The notes under the pieces: generated by a model
What the model saw: the letters and a program-made list of their open reading frames with translations, nothing else
The model's database searches: none
What the model was told of the DNA's origin: nothing
Translations under genes and position numbers: made by a program
In this document: piece by piece, positions 16,504 to 24,637 of the stretch
Layout: every line of letters begins with the position of its first letter
Numbering within the stretch: the stretch's first letter is position 1
Assembly (NCBI GenBank): GCA_949840935.1
Contig: CATKXX010000006.1
Location: 39,416 to 103,415 of the forward strand
DNA length: 64,000 nucleotides
Direction of reading: 5' to 3'
From: an uncultured Acetatifactor sp.
Lineage (GTDB): Bacteria > Bacillota > Clostridia > Lachnospirales > Lachnospiraceae

Positions 16504-18426
16504 ATGGCGAAGGCGGATAATTATGATGCCTCCAGCATTACAGTGCTGGAAGGGCTGGAGGCAGTGCGGAAGCGCCCCGGTATGTATATCGGCAGCGTTT
16601 CCACAAAGGGACTGAACCATTTGATCTATGAGATTGTGGACAATTCCGTGGACGAGCATCTGGCGGGGTTCTGCGACACCATAACCGTCACCCTGGAGGC
16701 GGATGGTTCCGCTACCGTGTCCGACAACGGCAGGGGCATCCCTGTGGGAATGCATGAAAAGGGAATCAGCGCGGAGCGTCTGGTGTTTACCACCCTCCAC
16801 GCAGGGGGCAAATTCGACAATTCCGCTTATAAGACCAGCGGCGGTCTCCACGGGGTGGGTTCTTCCGTGGTAAACGCCCTTTCCACACGACTGACCGTCC
16901 GGGTCAAGACCGGAGGCTTTATCTATGAGGACTCCTATGAGAGGGGAAATCCCGTGGTGGAGCTGGTGGACGGGCTTCTGCCGGTAAAGGGGAAGACCAG
17001 GGAGTCGGGAACCACCATCAATTTCCTGCCGGATGATACTATCTTTGACAAGACACGCTTCAAGGAGGACGACGTAAAAAGCCGCCTCCATGAGACGGCG
17101 TACCTGAATCCGAAGCTGACCATCATTTTCCAGGACAAGAGAAAGGATACACCGGAGAAGATTACCTACAACGAACCCGAGGGCATTGTGGGCTTTATCA
17201 AGGATATGAACAAATCCCAGGAGGCTCTCCATGACGTGATCTACTTTGCAGGAGAGAGCGAGGGTATTTCCGTGGAGGTGGCGTTCCAGTATATCAATGA
17301 ATTCCACGAGAATGTGCTGGGATTCTGTAACAATATCTATAATTCCGAGGGCGGTACACACCTTACCGGCTTTAAGACCATGTTCACAAATGTGATCAAT
17401 ACTTATGCCCGGGAATTGGGGATATTGAAGGAGAAGGACGTGAATTTTACCGGCGCCGATGTGCGAAACGGCATGACCGCCGTGGTGTCCATCAAGCACC
17501 CTGATCCCCGCTTCGAGGGACAGACCAAGACAAAGCTGGACAATCAGGACGCGGCAAAGGTGGTCAGCAAGGTCACGGGGGAGGAGATCACCCGTTTCTT
17601 TGACCGCAATCTGGAAACCCTGAAGAATATCATATCCTGCGCGGAGAAGGCGGCAAAAATCCGTAAGACGGAAGAACGGGCCAAGACCAATATGCTGACC
17701 AAACAGAAATTTTCCTTTGATTCCAACGGAAAGCTGGCCAATTGTGAGTCCAAGGATCCATCCAAGTGCGAGATCTTTATTGTGGAAGGGGATTCCGCGG
17801 GAGGCAGCGCCAAGACGGCCAGGAACCGGATGTACCAGGCCATCCTGCCCATCCGCGGTAAAATTTTAAATGTGGAGAAGGCCAGCATCGACAAGGTACT
17901 TGCCAACGCGGAGATCAAGACCATGATCAATGCCTTCGGCTGCGGCTTTTCGGAGGGGTACGGCAATGACTTTGACATTTCAAAGCTTCGCTATGACAAG
18001 ATCATCATCATGGCGGATGCGGACGTGGACGGTTCCCATATTTCCACTTTGCTTCTGACCCTGTTTTACCGGTTCATGCCGGAGCTGATCTTCGAGGGTC
18101 ATGTGTATATCGCCATGCCCCCGCTGTACAAGGCCATGCCCAGCAAGGGGAAGGAAGAATACCTTTACGACGATAAAGCCCTGGAAAAATACAGGAAGAC
18201 CCACAAAGGGCCTTTTACCCTCCAGCGCTACAAGGGCCTTGGTGAGATGGATGCCCAGCAGCTCTGGGAGACCACCCTTGACCCGGAGACACGCCGTATG
18301 AAGCTGGTGGAGATTGAGGATGCCCGCATGGCCACGGAGATGACGGAGCTGCTCATGGGCACGGAGGTGCCGCCCCGGAAGGCGTTTATCTATAAACATG
18401 CACAGGAGGCGGAATTGGATGTGTAA
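16504..18426 (+). CDS. parE: DNA topoisomerase IV (type IIA) subunit B
   Basis: A 640-residue type IIA topoisomerase ATPase subunit. The GHKL ATPase domain shows EIVDNSVDEHLAGFC, VSDNGRGIPVGMH and TSGGLHGVGSSVVNALS. The TOPRIM domain shows FIVEGDSAGGSAK and MADADVDGSHI, and the family ends with QRYKGLGEMDAQQLWETT. It works with the A subunit encoded 2 kb downstream to pass DNA duplexes through each other. ParE rather than GyrB is preferred because the partner A subunit lacks a GyrA box; many annotations would call it gyrase B. The last codons overlap the start of the inserted kinase gene. Confidence 0.9.
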   Translation: MAKADNYDASSITVLEGLEAVRKRPGMYIGSVSTKGLNHLIYEIVDNSVDEHLAGFCDTITVTLEADGSATVSDNGRGIPVGMHEKGISAERLVFTTLHAGGKFDNSAYKTSGGLHGVGSSVVNALSTRLTVRVKTGGFIYEDSYERGNPVVELVDGLLPVKGKTRESGTTINFLPDDTIFDKTRFKEDDVKSRLHETAYLNPKLTIIFQDKRKDTPEKITYNEPEGIVGFIKDMNKSQEALHDVIYFAGESEGISVEVAFQYINEFHENVLGFCNNIYNSEGGTHLTGFKTMFTNVINTYARELGILKEKDVNFTGADVRNGMTAVVSIKHPDPRFEGQTKTKLDNQDAAKVVSKVTGEEITRFFDRNLETLKNIISCAEKAAKIRKTEERAKTNMLTKQKFSFDSNGKLANCESKDPSKCEIFIVEGDSAGGSAKTARNRMYQAILPIRGKILNVEKASIDKVLANAEIKTMINAFGCGFSEGYGNDFDISKLRYDKIIIMADADVDGSHISTLLLTLFYRFMPELIFEGHVYIAMPPLYKAMPSKGKEEYLYDDKALEKYRKTHKGPFTLQRYKGLGEMDAQQLWETTLDPETRRMKLVEIEDARMATEMTELLMGTEVPPRKAFIYKHAQEAELDV

Positions 18427-18452
18427 ACAGTCATGGATGTGTAAACAACCAT
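18417..18452 (+). repeat. 18-bp tandem duplication at the parE end
   Basis: GGATGTGTAAACAGTCAT is followed directly by GGATGTGTAAACAACCAT. The first copy contains the parE stop and the likely start codon of the next gene; the second adds six residues (MCKQ repeated) to its N-terminus. Confidence 0.8.
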
Positions 18453-18976
18453 TATTTATTGTAACAGGAGCTTCCTGTGTGGGAAAATCAACCCTGTGCA
18501 GGGAATTGTTCCTAAACGAAAAAGACTATATCGTTATGGAGAGCGATCTGCTGTGGAATGACATTTACAATACTCCCGACAATGATTATCTCGAGTATAA
18601 CCGCCTGTGGCTGAGGGTATGCGCCAGTATTTCCCAGGCCGGGAAGCCTGTTGTGCTGTGTGGATGCAGGGTGCCGAAACAGTTGGAGAACCTGCCGGAA
18701 AGGGCAATGTTCACAAAGATTTATTATCTCGCCGTTGTCTGTGACGATGAGATATTAGAGAGACGAATGCGTGAAGGCCGCGGGGTACAGGATGAATGCT
18801 GGATCAGAAGCTCCATTGATTTCAATCAGTGGCTGAAACAGTATTCGGACGATTCCGGTTCCGTCCCCATTACCTTATTGGATACTTCCGGTATTACAGC
18901 AGAGCAGGCTGCCGGAATCGCTGATCAATGGATTCTGGAGAAAATTTGCAACCGTACGGATGAGAGTAATTTGTGA
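18419..18976 (+). CDS. P-loop kinase/ATPase-like protein
   Basis: A 185-residue P-loop protein. Walker A is GASCVGKST near the N-terminus, followed by MESDLLWND, which fits the acceptor/Walker B region of small-molecule kinases (shikimate/gluconate/uridine-kinase-like fold); VVLCGCRVP and RRMREGRG fit the core and lid. The start at 18419 overlaps the parE stop by 8 bases and has AGGAGG 9 bases upstream. The substrate is unknown. It is the first of three genes that separate parE from parC; its stop lies just upstream of the AviRa-like start. Confidence 0.75.
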   Translation: MCKQSWMCKQPLFIVTGASCVGKSTLCRELFLNEKDYIVMESDLLWNDIYNTPDNDYLEYNRLWLRVCASISQAGKPVVLCGCRVPKQLENLPERAMFTKIYYLAVVCDDEILERRMREGRGVQDECWIRSSIDFNQWLKQYSDDSGSVPITLLDTSGITAEQAAGIADQWILEKICNRTDESNL

Positions 18977-18996
18977 CCGGCTGCAGGGAGGTGCAG

Positions 18997-19713
18997 ATGG
19001 TATACCGATATTGTGAAAACAGGAATTTTGAAGATCTGGCCAGCGGCAGGGTACTCCTCCATAAAAGCGGATCCACCAACTTTCCCGTCAGACTGGCACA
19101 GGAAATATTCGGCAGATGCCTGCATTATCTGGATGTCCCCGATCATATCTGTATTTACGATCCCTGCTGCGGCGGCGGATATCTGCTGACTGTGCTGGGA
19201 TTTTTAAACTTTGAAAGAATTCAGACGATAATTGCCTCTGACATAGACAACGAAGCAGTACGGCTTGCCGGCGAAAACCTGGCGCTGCTTCACAGGGACG
19301 GGCTGGGACAGCGGATAGGGCAGCTGGAGCATTTGTTCTCGTCATATCATAAAGATTCACATGCCGAAGCGTTGGGCAGCGCGGCCAGGTTATTAAAAAT
19401 ATTGACAGATACAACGCATGAAATAGAACACAGGGTGTTTCAGGCAGACCTTTTATCCACTGCTCCGTTTGGAAACATGGATTTTAAGGCGGATATCATA
19501 TTTACCGATGTTCCATATGGGAATCTGGCGCAATGGCAGAATGGCAAAGGGGACATCAATCTGCCCGATCTGCTGCTTCCGGTGGCAAAGGCCCAAACGG
19601 TGGTGGCCATATGCTCGGACAAGTCGCAGAAATTCCGGTCTGAACATTTTCGCAGGGTGGAAAAACAGGTAATCGGGAAACGTATGTTTCAGATATATCA
19701 ATTGGGGATTTGA
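18997..19713 (+). CDS. AviRa-like 23S rRNA methyltransferase
   Basis: A 238-residue protein resembling AviRa, the avilamycin-resistance methyltransferase that modifies a guanosine in 23S rRNA. Shared features, from memory of the family, are TNFPVRLAQEIFGRCL near the N-terminus, the SAM site DPCCGGGYLLTVLGFL, ASDIDNEAVRLAGENLALL, and FTDVPYGN as the catalytic (D/N)PPY-like motif with Val in place of the first Pro. The ATG at 18997 is chosen for GGGAGGTG just before it. A role in ribosome protection against orthosomycin-like drugs is inferred from the family. It could instead be a housekeeping or self-protective RNA methylase. Confidence 0.72.
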   Translation: MVYRYCENRNFEDLASGRVLLHKSGSTNFPVRLAQEIFGRCLHYLDVPDHICIYDPCCGGGYLLTVLGFLNFERIQTIIASDIDNEAVRLAGENLALLHRDGLGQRIGQLEHLFSSYHKDSHAEALGSAARLLKILTDTTHEIEHRVFQADLLSTAPFGNMDFKADIIFTDVPYGNLAQWQNGKGDINLPDLLLPVAKAQTVVAICSDKSQKFRSEHFRRVEKQVIGKRMFQIYQLGI

Positions 19714-19743
19714 TATGTCGTAATTTGCAAGGAGAAGACACAT

Positions 19744-20202
19744 ATGGTAAATAACAGAAAATTATCTGCAAGCTGCATTGTGATCAAAGACGATAAGATT
19801 TTGGTGGTGAAACATACCTACGGTGCGGCGGCCGGTAAATATTTGATCCCGGGAGGATTCAGCGAAGAGAACGAGATGCCCCGTGAGACTGCCGAGAGAG
19901 AGGTTCTGGAAGAAACAGGAGTAACGGTTCAGGCGAACGATTTGATAGCAGTGAGATTTACGACACAGGAGGTCTGGACGATATTTACCGCTGCCTATGT
20001 GCGGGGTGTTCCTTCTTCTGATCAATGTGAGAATGAAGAAGCATTATTTATGCCTGTTGATAAATTACTTGAATCTGAAAATGTTGTTGAAACTACAAAA
20101 GAACTGGTGAAATCGACATTAGGTGTAGATAAACCGGCATTAAAAAGATCAGATTTTGTCAATTCGAGATTTGACGCCAGTACATGGCAATTATTTATTT
20201 AA
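19744..20202 (+). CDS. Nudix hydrolase
   Basis: A 152-residue Nudix protein. The Nudix box reads GGFSEENEMPRETAEREVLEETGV, giving G-x5-E-x7-RE-x2-EE-x-G in full. SCIVIKDDKILVVKHTYG forms the first strands. The C-terminal 40 residues extend past the fold and end WQLFI. The substrate is unknown. GCAAGGAGAAG supplies the ribosome-binding site. It is the third gene between parE and parC. In the +1 frame just past its stop, codons continue open to a TAG at 20256, which could be a frameshifted tail or chance. Confidence 0.85.
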   Translation: MVNNRKLSASCIVIKDDKILVVKHTYGAAAGKYLIPGGFSEENEMPRETAEREVLEETGVTVQANDLIAVRFTTQEVWTIFTAAYVRGVPSSDQCENEEALFMPVDKLLESENVVETTKELVKSTLGVDKPALKRSDFVNSRFDASTWQLFI

Positions 20203-20253
20203 GTATGGAGACAATGAAATTGTTGTAGGGATAGATGGGGAAGATTTAGAAGA

Positions 20254-20377
20254 CTAGAGCGTGTTTGAAAAATCATTCCCTTGGTCTGCACGCCCCACTA
20301 CGCCTCCCAAATCGGGGCTTGCATCCCACAAAATGTGACGCACATCCCAAGGAAAGCATTTTTCAAACACGCTCTAG
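20254..20377. mobile_element. 124-bp MITE-like inverted-repeat element
   Basis: The ends are inverted copies: CTAGAGCGTGTTTGAAAAAT at 20254-20273 and its reverse complement at 20358-20377. Similarity extends inward to about 31 bp with three mismatches (to CCTTGG). It encodes no protein. A half copy of the right side lies at 27914-27954. It ends at the ribosome-binding site of parC, so it forms that gene's leader. Size, terminal repeats and dispersed copies fit a miniature inverted-repeat transposable element. Confidence 0.82.
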
Positions 20378-20393
20378 GAAAGGTATCAATAAA

Positions 20394-22634
20394 ATGGACG
20401 ACAGCAGGATCATAAAAACAGAATACTCGGAGGAGATGCAGAAATCCTTCATTGACTACGCCATGAGCGTTATCATTGCCAGGGCGCTGCCGGACGTCAG
20501 GGACGGGTTAAAGCCGGTACAGCGCAGGACGCTTTACGATATGCACGAGCTGGGCATCCGCTACGACAGGCCCTACCGAAAGAGCGCCCGTATCGTGGGT
20601 GACACCATGGGTAAATACCATCCCCACGGAGACAGCTCCATCTATGACGCCCTGGTGGTCATGAGCCAGGATTTCAAGAAGGAAATGCCTCTCATCGACG
20701 GCCACGGCAACTTCGGCAATATCGAGGGGGACGGTGCCGCTGCCATGCGTTACACCGAGGCAAGACTTCAGAAGGTGACCCAGGAAGCCTTTCTGGGCGA
20801 TTTGGACAAGGACGTGGTGGACTTCATGCCCAACTTCGACGAAACGGAGAAGGAGCCCACAGTGCTTCCGGTGAAAATCCCCAATTTCCTGGTAAACGGT
20901 TCCGAGGGCATCGCGGTCGGCATGACCACCAGCACGCCGCCCCACAATCTGAACGAAGTCATAGACGCTGTCAAGGCTTATATGCTGGATGAAAATATCA
21001 CCACAAAGGAGCTGATGCGCTACATAAAGGGCCCGGACTTCCCCACAGGGGGCATTGTCACCAACAAGGACGATCTGCTTTCTATTTACGAAACAGGTAC
21101 AGGCAAAATCAAAATCCGGGGAAAAGTAGAGTACGAGAAGATAAAGGGCGGTAAGACCAACGTGGTCATCACGGAAATCCCCTACACCATGATCGGCGCC
21201 AATATCGCCAAATTCCTGTCCGATGTGGCGGCGCTGGCGGAGACGAAGAAGACCCAGGATATCCTGGATATTTCCAACCAGTCCTCCAAGGAGGGCATCC
21301 GCATCGTGATCGAACTGCGCAGGGACGCCGACCCGGAAAACTTTGTGAACCTGCTGTACAAGAAGACAAGGCTGGAGGATACCTTCGGCGTCAACATGCT
21401 GGCCATCTACAACGGCAGGCCGGAGACCATGGGCCTGAGGGAAATCATCAAGGCAAATGTGGATTTCCAGTTTGAGATTGCCACCAGGAAATACACGAAC
21501 CTCCTGGCGAAGGAGCTGGAGAAGAAGGAAATCCAGGAGGGCCTGATCAAGGCCTGCAACGTGATCGACCTGATCATAGAAATCCTGCGGGGCTCCAAAG
21601 ACCGGGCCATGGCGAAGGCCTGCCTGGTAGAAGGGAAGATTGACGGGATCAAATTCAAATCCAAGGAATCCAAAATCATGGCCGCCCAGCTTATGTTCAC
21701 GGAGAAACAGGCCAACGCCATCCTGGAAATGCGCCTGTACAAGCTTATCGGCCTGGAGATTGAGGCCCTGATCAGCGAACACGAGGACACCCTGGCAAAT
21801 ATCTACCGCTATGAGGATATCCTGGACCGCAGAGATTCCATGGCCCAGGTCATCATGAACGAGCTGGACGGGTATAAAAAGGAATACGGAAGAAAGCGCA
21901 GGACGTCCATTGAGAATGTGGAGGAGGCCGTCTACAGGGAAAAAGAAGTGGAGGAGACGGAAGTGATCTTTCTCATGGACCGCTTCGGCTATGCCAAGAC
22001 AGTGGACATGGCGACCTACGAGAGAAACAGAGAGGCCGCCGACAACGAGAACAGATACGTTCTTACCTGCAAGAATACCGGAAGGGTCTGTCTCTTTACT
22101 AACACGGGACAGCTGCACACCATCAAGGTCATGGATCTGCCCTTTGGCAAATTCCGCGATAAAGGCACGCCCATAGACAATGTCAGCAATTTCAACTCGG
22201 AGAAGGAGGAGATTGTATACATTGCCAGCCAGACGGATCTGAACCTGCGCCAGCTGGTCTTTGTCACCGCCCAGTCCATGATGAAGATCGTGGACGGCGG
22301 GGAATTCGACGTGGCGAAGCGCACGGTGGCTGCTACAAAGCTTGCGGAGGGGGACAGCGTGGTCAGCGTCACTGCACTGTTGGAGCAGCGAAATATTATC
22401 CTGCAGACAAAAGAGGGCTATTTCCTGCGTTTCCTGATTGAAGAAATCCCCGAGAAGAAAAAGGGCGCTATCGGTGTCCGGGGCATGAAGCTGGGGGCAA
22501 AGGACAGCGTGGAAGCCGTCTATTATACAAAAGTGATAGACAACAGAGAGATCATCTACAAAGAAAAGCACATTACACTGAACGATTTAAAGCTTGCAAA
22601 ACGCGATGGTAAGGGGACAAAGATCCGTGTATAA
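20394..22634 (+). CDS. parC: DNA topoisomerase IV (type IIA) subunit A
   Basis: A 746-residue A subunit. The start at 20394 (MDDSRIIKTEYSEEMQKSF) follows GGAAAGG; an upstream in-frame start would run through the inverted-repeat element and is not credible. Family marks are SFIDYAMSVIIARALPDVRDGLKPVQRR, the quinolone-region HPHGDSSIYDALV, and the catalytic tyrosine in AAMRYTEARL. The C-terminal pinwheel region has no QRRGGKG-like GyrA box, so topoisomerase IV is favoured over gyrase. The quinolone-determining Ser is wild type. It normally sits beside parE but is here 2 kb away. Confidence 0.9.
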   Translation: MDDSRIIKTEYSEEMQKSFIDYAMSVIIARALPDVRDGLKPVQRRTLYDMHELGIRYDRPYRKSARIVGDTMGKYHPHGDSSIYDALVVMSQDFKKEMPLIDGHGNFGNIEGDGAAAMRYTEARLQKVTQEAFLGDLDKDVVDFMPNFDETEKEPTVLPVKIPNFLVNGSEGIAVGMTTSTPPHNLNEVIDAVKAYMLDENITTKELMRYIKGPDFPTGGIVTNKDDLLSIYETGTGKIKIRGKVEYEKIKGGKTNVVITEIPYTMIGANIAKFLSDVAALAETKKTQDILDISNQSSKEGIRIVIELRRDADPENFVNLLYKKTRLEDTFGVNMLAIYNGRPETMGLREIIKANVDFQFEIATRKYTNLLAKELEKKEIQEGLIKACNVIDLIIEILRGSKDRAMAKACLVEGKIDGIKFKSKESKIMAAQLMFTEKQANAILEMRLYKLIGLEIEALISEHEDTLANIYRYEDILDRRDSMAQVIMNELDGYKKEYGRKRRTSIENVEEAVYREKEVEETEVIFLMDRFGYAKTVDMATYERNREAADNENRYVLTCKNTGRVCLFTNTGQLHTIKVMDLPFGKFRDKGTPIDNVSNFNSEKEEIVYIASQTDLNLRQLVFVTAQSMMKIVDGGEFDVAKRTVAATKLAEGDSVVSVTALLEQRNIILQTKEGYFLRFLIEEIPEKKKGAIGVRGMKLGAKDSVEAVYYTKVIDNREIIYKEKHITLNDLKLAKRDGKGTKIRV

Positions 22635-22680
22635 GGAATGAAACGGCAATTTTTCCCACAAGTTTCATGCATTGTTGGAA
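22633..22680 (+). repeat. Short dispersed repeat, copy B
   Basis: Starts inside the parC stop codon. Matches the sequence after degV (9194-9240): AAGGAATGAAACG, a few variable bases, then TTCCCACAAGTTTCA and an AT-rich tail. TGAAAC and GTTTCA can pair as a short stem. Confidence 0.5.
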
Positions 22681-22717
22681 ATATAAGAAAAATCGTCCGA
22701 TAAAGGAGAATGACAAT

Positions 22718-23275
22718 ATGAGAGTAATCGCAGGAACGGCCAGAAGCCTTCCCCTCAAAACCCCGGAGGGGCTGGACACCAGGCCCACCTCCGACCGGAT
22801 CAAGGAAACCCTGTTTAATATGCTGCAGCCATATGTCCCCGGCTCCGTCTTTGTGGATCTGTTCAGCGGAAGCGGCGGGATTGGGATCGAGGCGTTAAGC
22901 CGCGGTGCAGGAAAAGCATATTTTATAGATAATTCACAGAAAGCAATCTCCTGTATTCAGCAAAATCTGTCATTTACGAAAATGGAAGACCGTGCTATAG
23001 TATTAAAACAGGATGCTTTCAGTGCCCTGCCCGGAATCCGCGAGGAGAATGTGGACGTGATCTTTATGGATCCTCCCTACCGGGGCGGATATGAGAAGAA
23101 TATTTTTGCCTTGCTGCGGGATATGCGCTGTGTCACAGAGGACACCCTGATCGTGGCGGAGGCCGCGCTGGATACAGATTTTTCCTGGCTCGGGGAGATG
23201 GGGTATACTGTGGAAAAGGAAAAGAAATACAAAACGAATAAACATATGTTTATCCGGAAAGCGTTAATAGACTGA
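22718..23275 (+). CDS. rsmD: 16S rRNA (guanine966-N2)-methyltransferase
   Basis: A 185-residue RsmD. The start at 22718 (MRVIAGTARSLPLKTPEGLDTRPTSDRIKETLFNML) matches the family exactly and has AAAGGAGAA upstream. The SAM site is VDLFSGSGGIGIEALSRGA and the catalytic motif is FMDPPY. RsmD methylates G966 of 16S rRNA during 30S assembly. It lies next to coaD and near ylbJ, as ylbH-ylbI-ylbJ do in Bacillus, which supports all three calls. Confidence 0.95.
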   Translation: MRVIAGTARSLPLKTPEGLDTRPTSDRIKETLFNMLQPYVPGSVFVDLFSGSGGIGIEALSRGAGKAYFIDNSQKAISCIQQNLSFTKMEDRAIVLKQDAFSALPGIREENVDVIFMDPPYRGGYEKNIFALLRDMRCVTEDTLIVAEAALDTDFSWLGEMGYTVEKEKKYKTNKHMFIRKALID

Positions 23276-23396
23276 CTGATAAGACTTATGCTTCCGGTTT
23301 ATCCCGCAGGCAGCCCGATATACAGATTCAGGCAGGTGTTTGATTCAGCGTCAGGTTAATGACATTTTAGCTCAAAAGGAAAGGAAAGGTTTTATT

Positions 23397-23885
23397 ATGA
23401 AAAGGGCAGTTTATCCCGGAAGCTTTGATCCGGTTACATATGGTCATCTGGATGTCATTAAGCGCGCTGCGGAGATTTTCGATGTCCTTATTGTCAGCGT
23501 TTTGAACAATAAGGTCAAGACACCGTTGTTTTCTGTGGAGGAACGTGTTAAGATATTGGAGGAGGCTACAAAAGATATCCCCAATGTACAGGTAGACAGC
23601 TTCAGCGGGCTTCTGATCAACTATGCCGCTGAAAATAACCTTCATGTGGCTGTGAGAGGGCTGCGTGCCATCACTGACTTTGAGTACGAGCTGCAGATTG
23701 CCCAGACAAACCGCCTGCTTTCCAAGGGCAGGCTGGATACCATGTTTTTGACGACCAGTCTGGAATATGCTTATCTCAGCTCCTCCAGCGTGAAGGAGAT
23801 TGCCTGCTTTGGCGGCGATATCAGCCAGTGTGTCCCTGACTTCGTGGCTGATTTGATTTATGAGAAATATCAGATCAAAAGGTGA
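23397..23885 (+). CDS. coaD: Phosphopantetheine adenylyltransferase
   Basis: A 162-residue CoaD of standard length, catalysing the fourth step of coenzyme A synthesis (4'-phosphopantetheine plus ATP to dephospho-CoA). The nucleotidyltransferase motif [14 protein letters not shown] is at the N-terminus. [21 protein letters not shown] and [11 protein letters not shown] follow as in the family. The start at 23397 with AAGGAAAGG upstream is preferred over an ATG 57 bases earlier. It is followed after 10 bases by the coiled-coil gene. Confidence 0.96.
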   Translation: MKRAVYPGSFDPVTYGHLDVIKRAAEIFDVLIVSVLNNKVKTPLFSVEERVKILEEATKDIPNVQVDSFSGLLINYAAENNLHVAVRGLRAITDFEYELQIAQTNRLLSKGRLDTMFLTTSLEYAYLSSSSVKEIACFGGDISQCVPDFVADLIYEKYQIKR

Positions 23886-23895
23886 GGAGAGTTGA

Positions 23896-24492
23896 ATGAG
23901 CAGCAGGATTGAACAATTAATTGATGAGCTGGAAGAATACATTGAAAGCTGTAAGCCCAAATTCATGTCCAATTCAGAGATCATTGTCAACAAAGATGAG
24001 ATTGATGAGCTGTTGCGTGAGCTGAGGATGAAAACTCCTGATGAGATCAAGCGTTATCAGAAAATCATCAGCAACAAGGAGGCCATATTAAACGATGCCA
24101 GGGCTAAGGCGGAAGCGTTGATCAATGAGACAAACATCAAGACGAATGAGCTGATCAGCGAGCATGAGATCATGCAGCAGGCCTACGCGCAGGCCAATGA
24201 AGTAGTGTCCATGGCTTCCAAGCAGGCCCAGGATATACTGGACAAAGCAACAATAGAAGCAAATGAATTAAAAATGCAGGCTGCCAGATATACCGAGGAA
24301 CAGCTGGCGGGGCTGGAGAATATCATCCTTTCCGCCATTCAGTCCGCCAGCGGCCATTATGAAAATCTGCTGGGCTCCCTGAACCAGTACAAGGATGTAA
24401 TACAGGCCAACAGGCAGGCCCTGCAGCCCATGGATGACCTGGAGGATACTGTGGGCGCAGCCGGAAGCGGCAGCGGGATTGATTTGATTTAG
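23896..24492 (+). CDS. Coiled-coil protein (DivIVA-like / ATPase-subunit-like), function unknown
   Basis: A 198-residue, mostly helical protein: MSSRIEQLIDELEEYIESC, then a long charged coiled coil (about 60-165) with Ala-rich heptads such as NDARAKAEALINET and AQDILDKATIEANELKMQAA. It ends with a Gly/Ser tail (AAGSGSGIDLI). No signal peptide or membrane span is seen. Similar proteins sit next to coaD in Lachnospiraceae and are often annotated as ATPase or DivIVA-like on coiled-coil similarity alone. The neighbouring cell-wall amidase hints at an envelope role, but that is only context. Confidence 0.7.
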   Translation: MSSRIEQLIDELEEYIESCKPKFMSNSEIIVNKDEIDELLRELRMKTPDEIKRYQKIISNKEAILNDARAKAEALINETNIKTNELISEHEIMQQAYAQANEVVSMASKQAQDILDKATIEANELKMQAARYTEEQLAGLENIILSAIQSASGHYENLLGSLNQYKDVIQANRQALQPMDDLEDTVGAAGSGSGIDLI

Positions 24493-24637
24493 TTTCGGCT
24501 AACTTCAGGAATGGAAAGTGAAGGACCGGTTTTCGCAAGGAAGCTGGTTCTTTCTTAAATACCATACTCCGGCGAAAATCCCCATTATTCTCAATACTTT
24601 GCTGGTTGCTGGTATTAAGCAGGGAATAAGGAGCATT

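Noticed and set aside
20203..20256. Remnant coding tail after the Nudix gene
   Set aside because: A +1 frame stays open and reads plausibly, but about 18 codons are too few to assign to any gene.
20265..20393. Upstream start for parC that would add 43 residues
   Set aside because: The extra residues are a translation of the inverted-repeat element; ATG 20394 has its own ribosome-binding site and matches the family start.
20508..22571. Open frame of 687 codons on the minus strand opposite parC
   Set aside because: It mirrors the codon pattern of a well-supported parC gene, has no family features and no ribosome-binding site; long antisense frames are common opposite genes with strong third-position GC bias.
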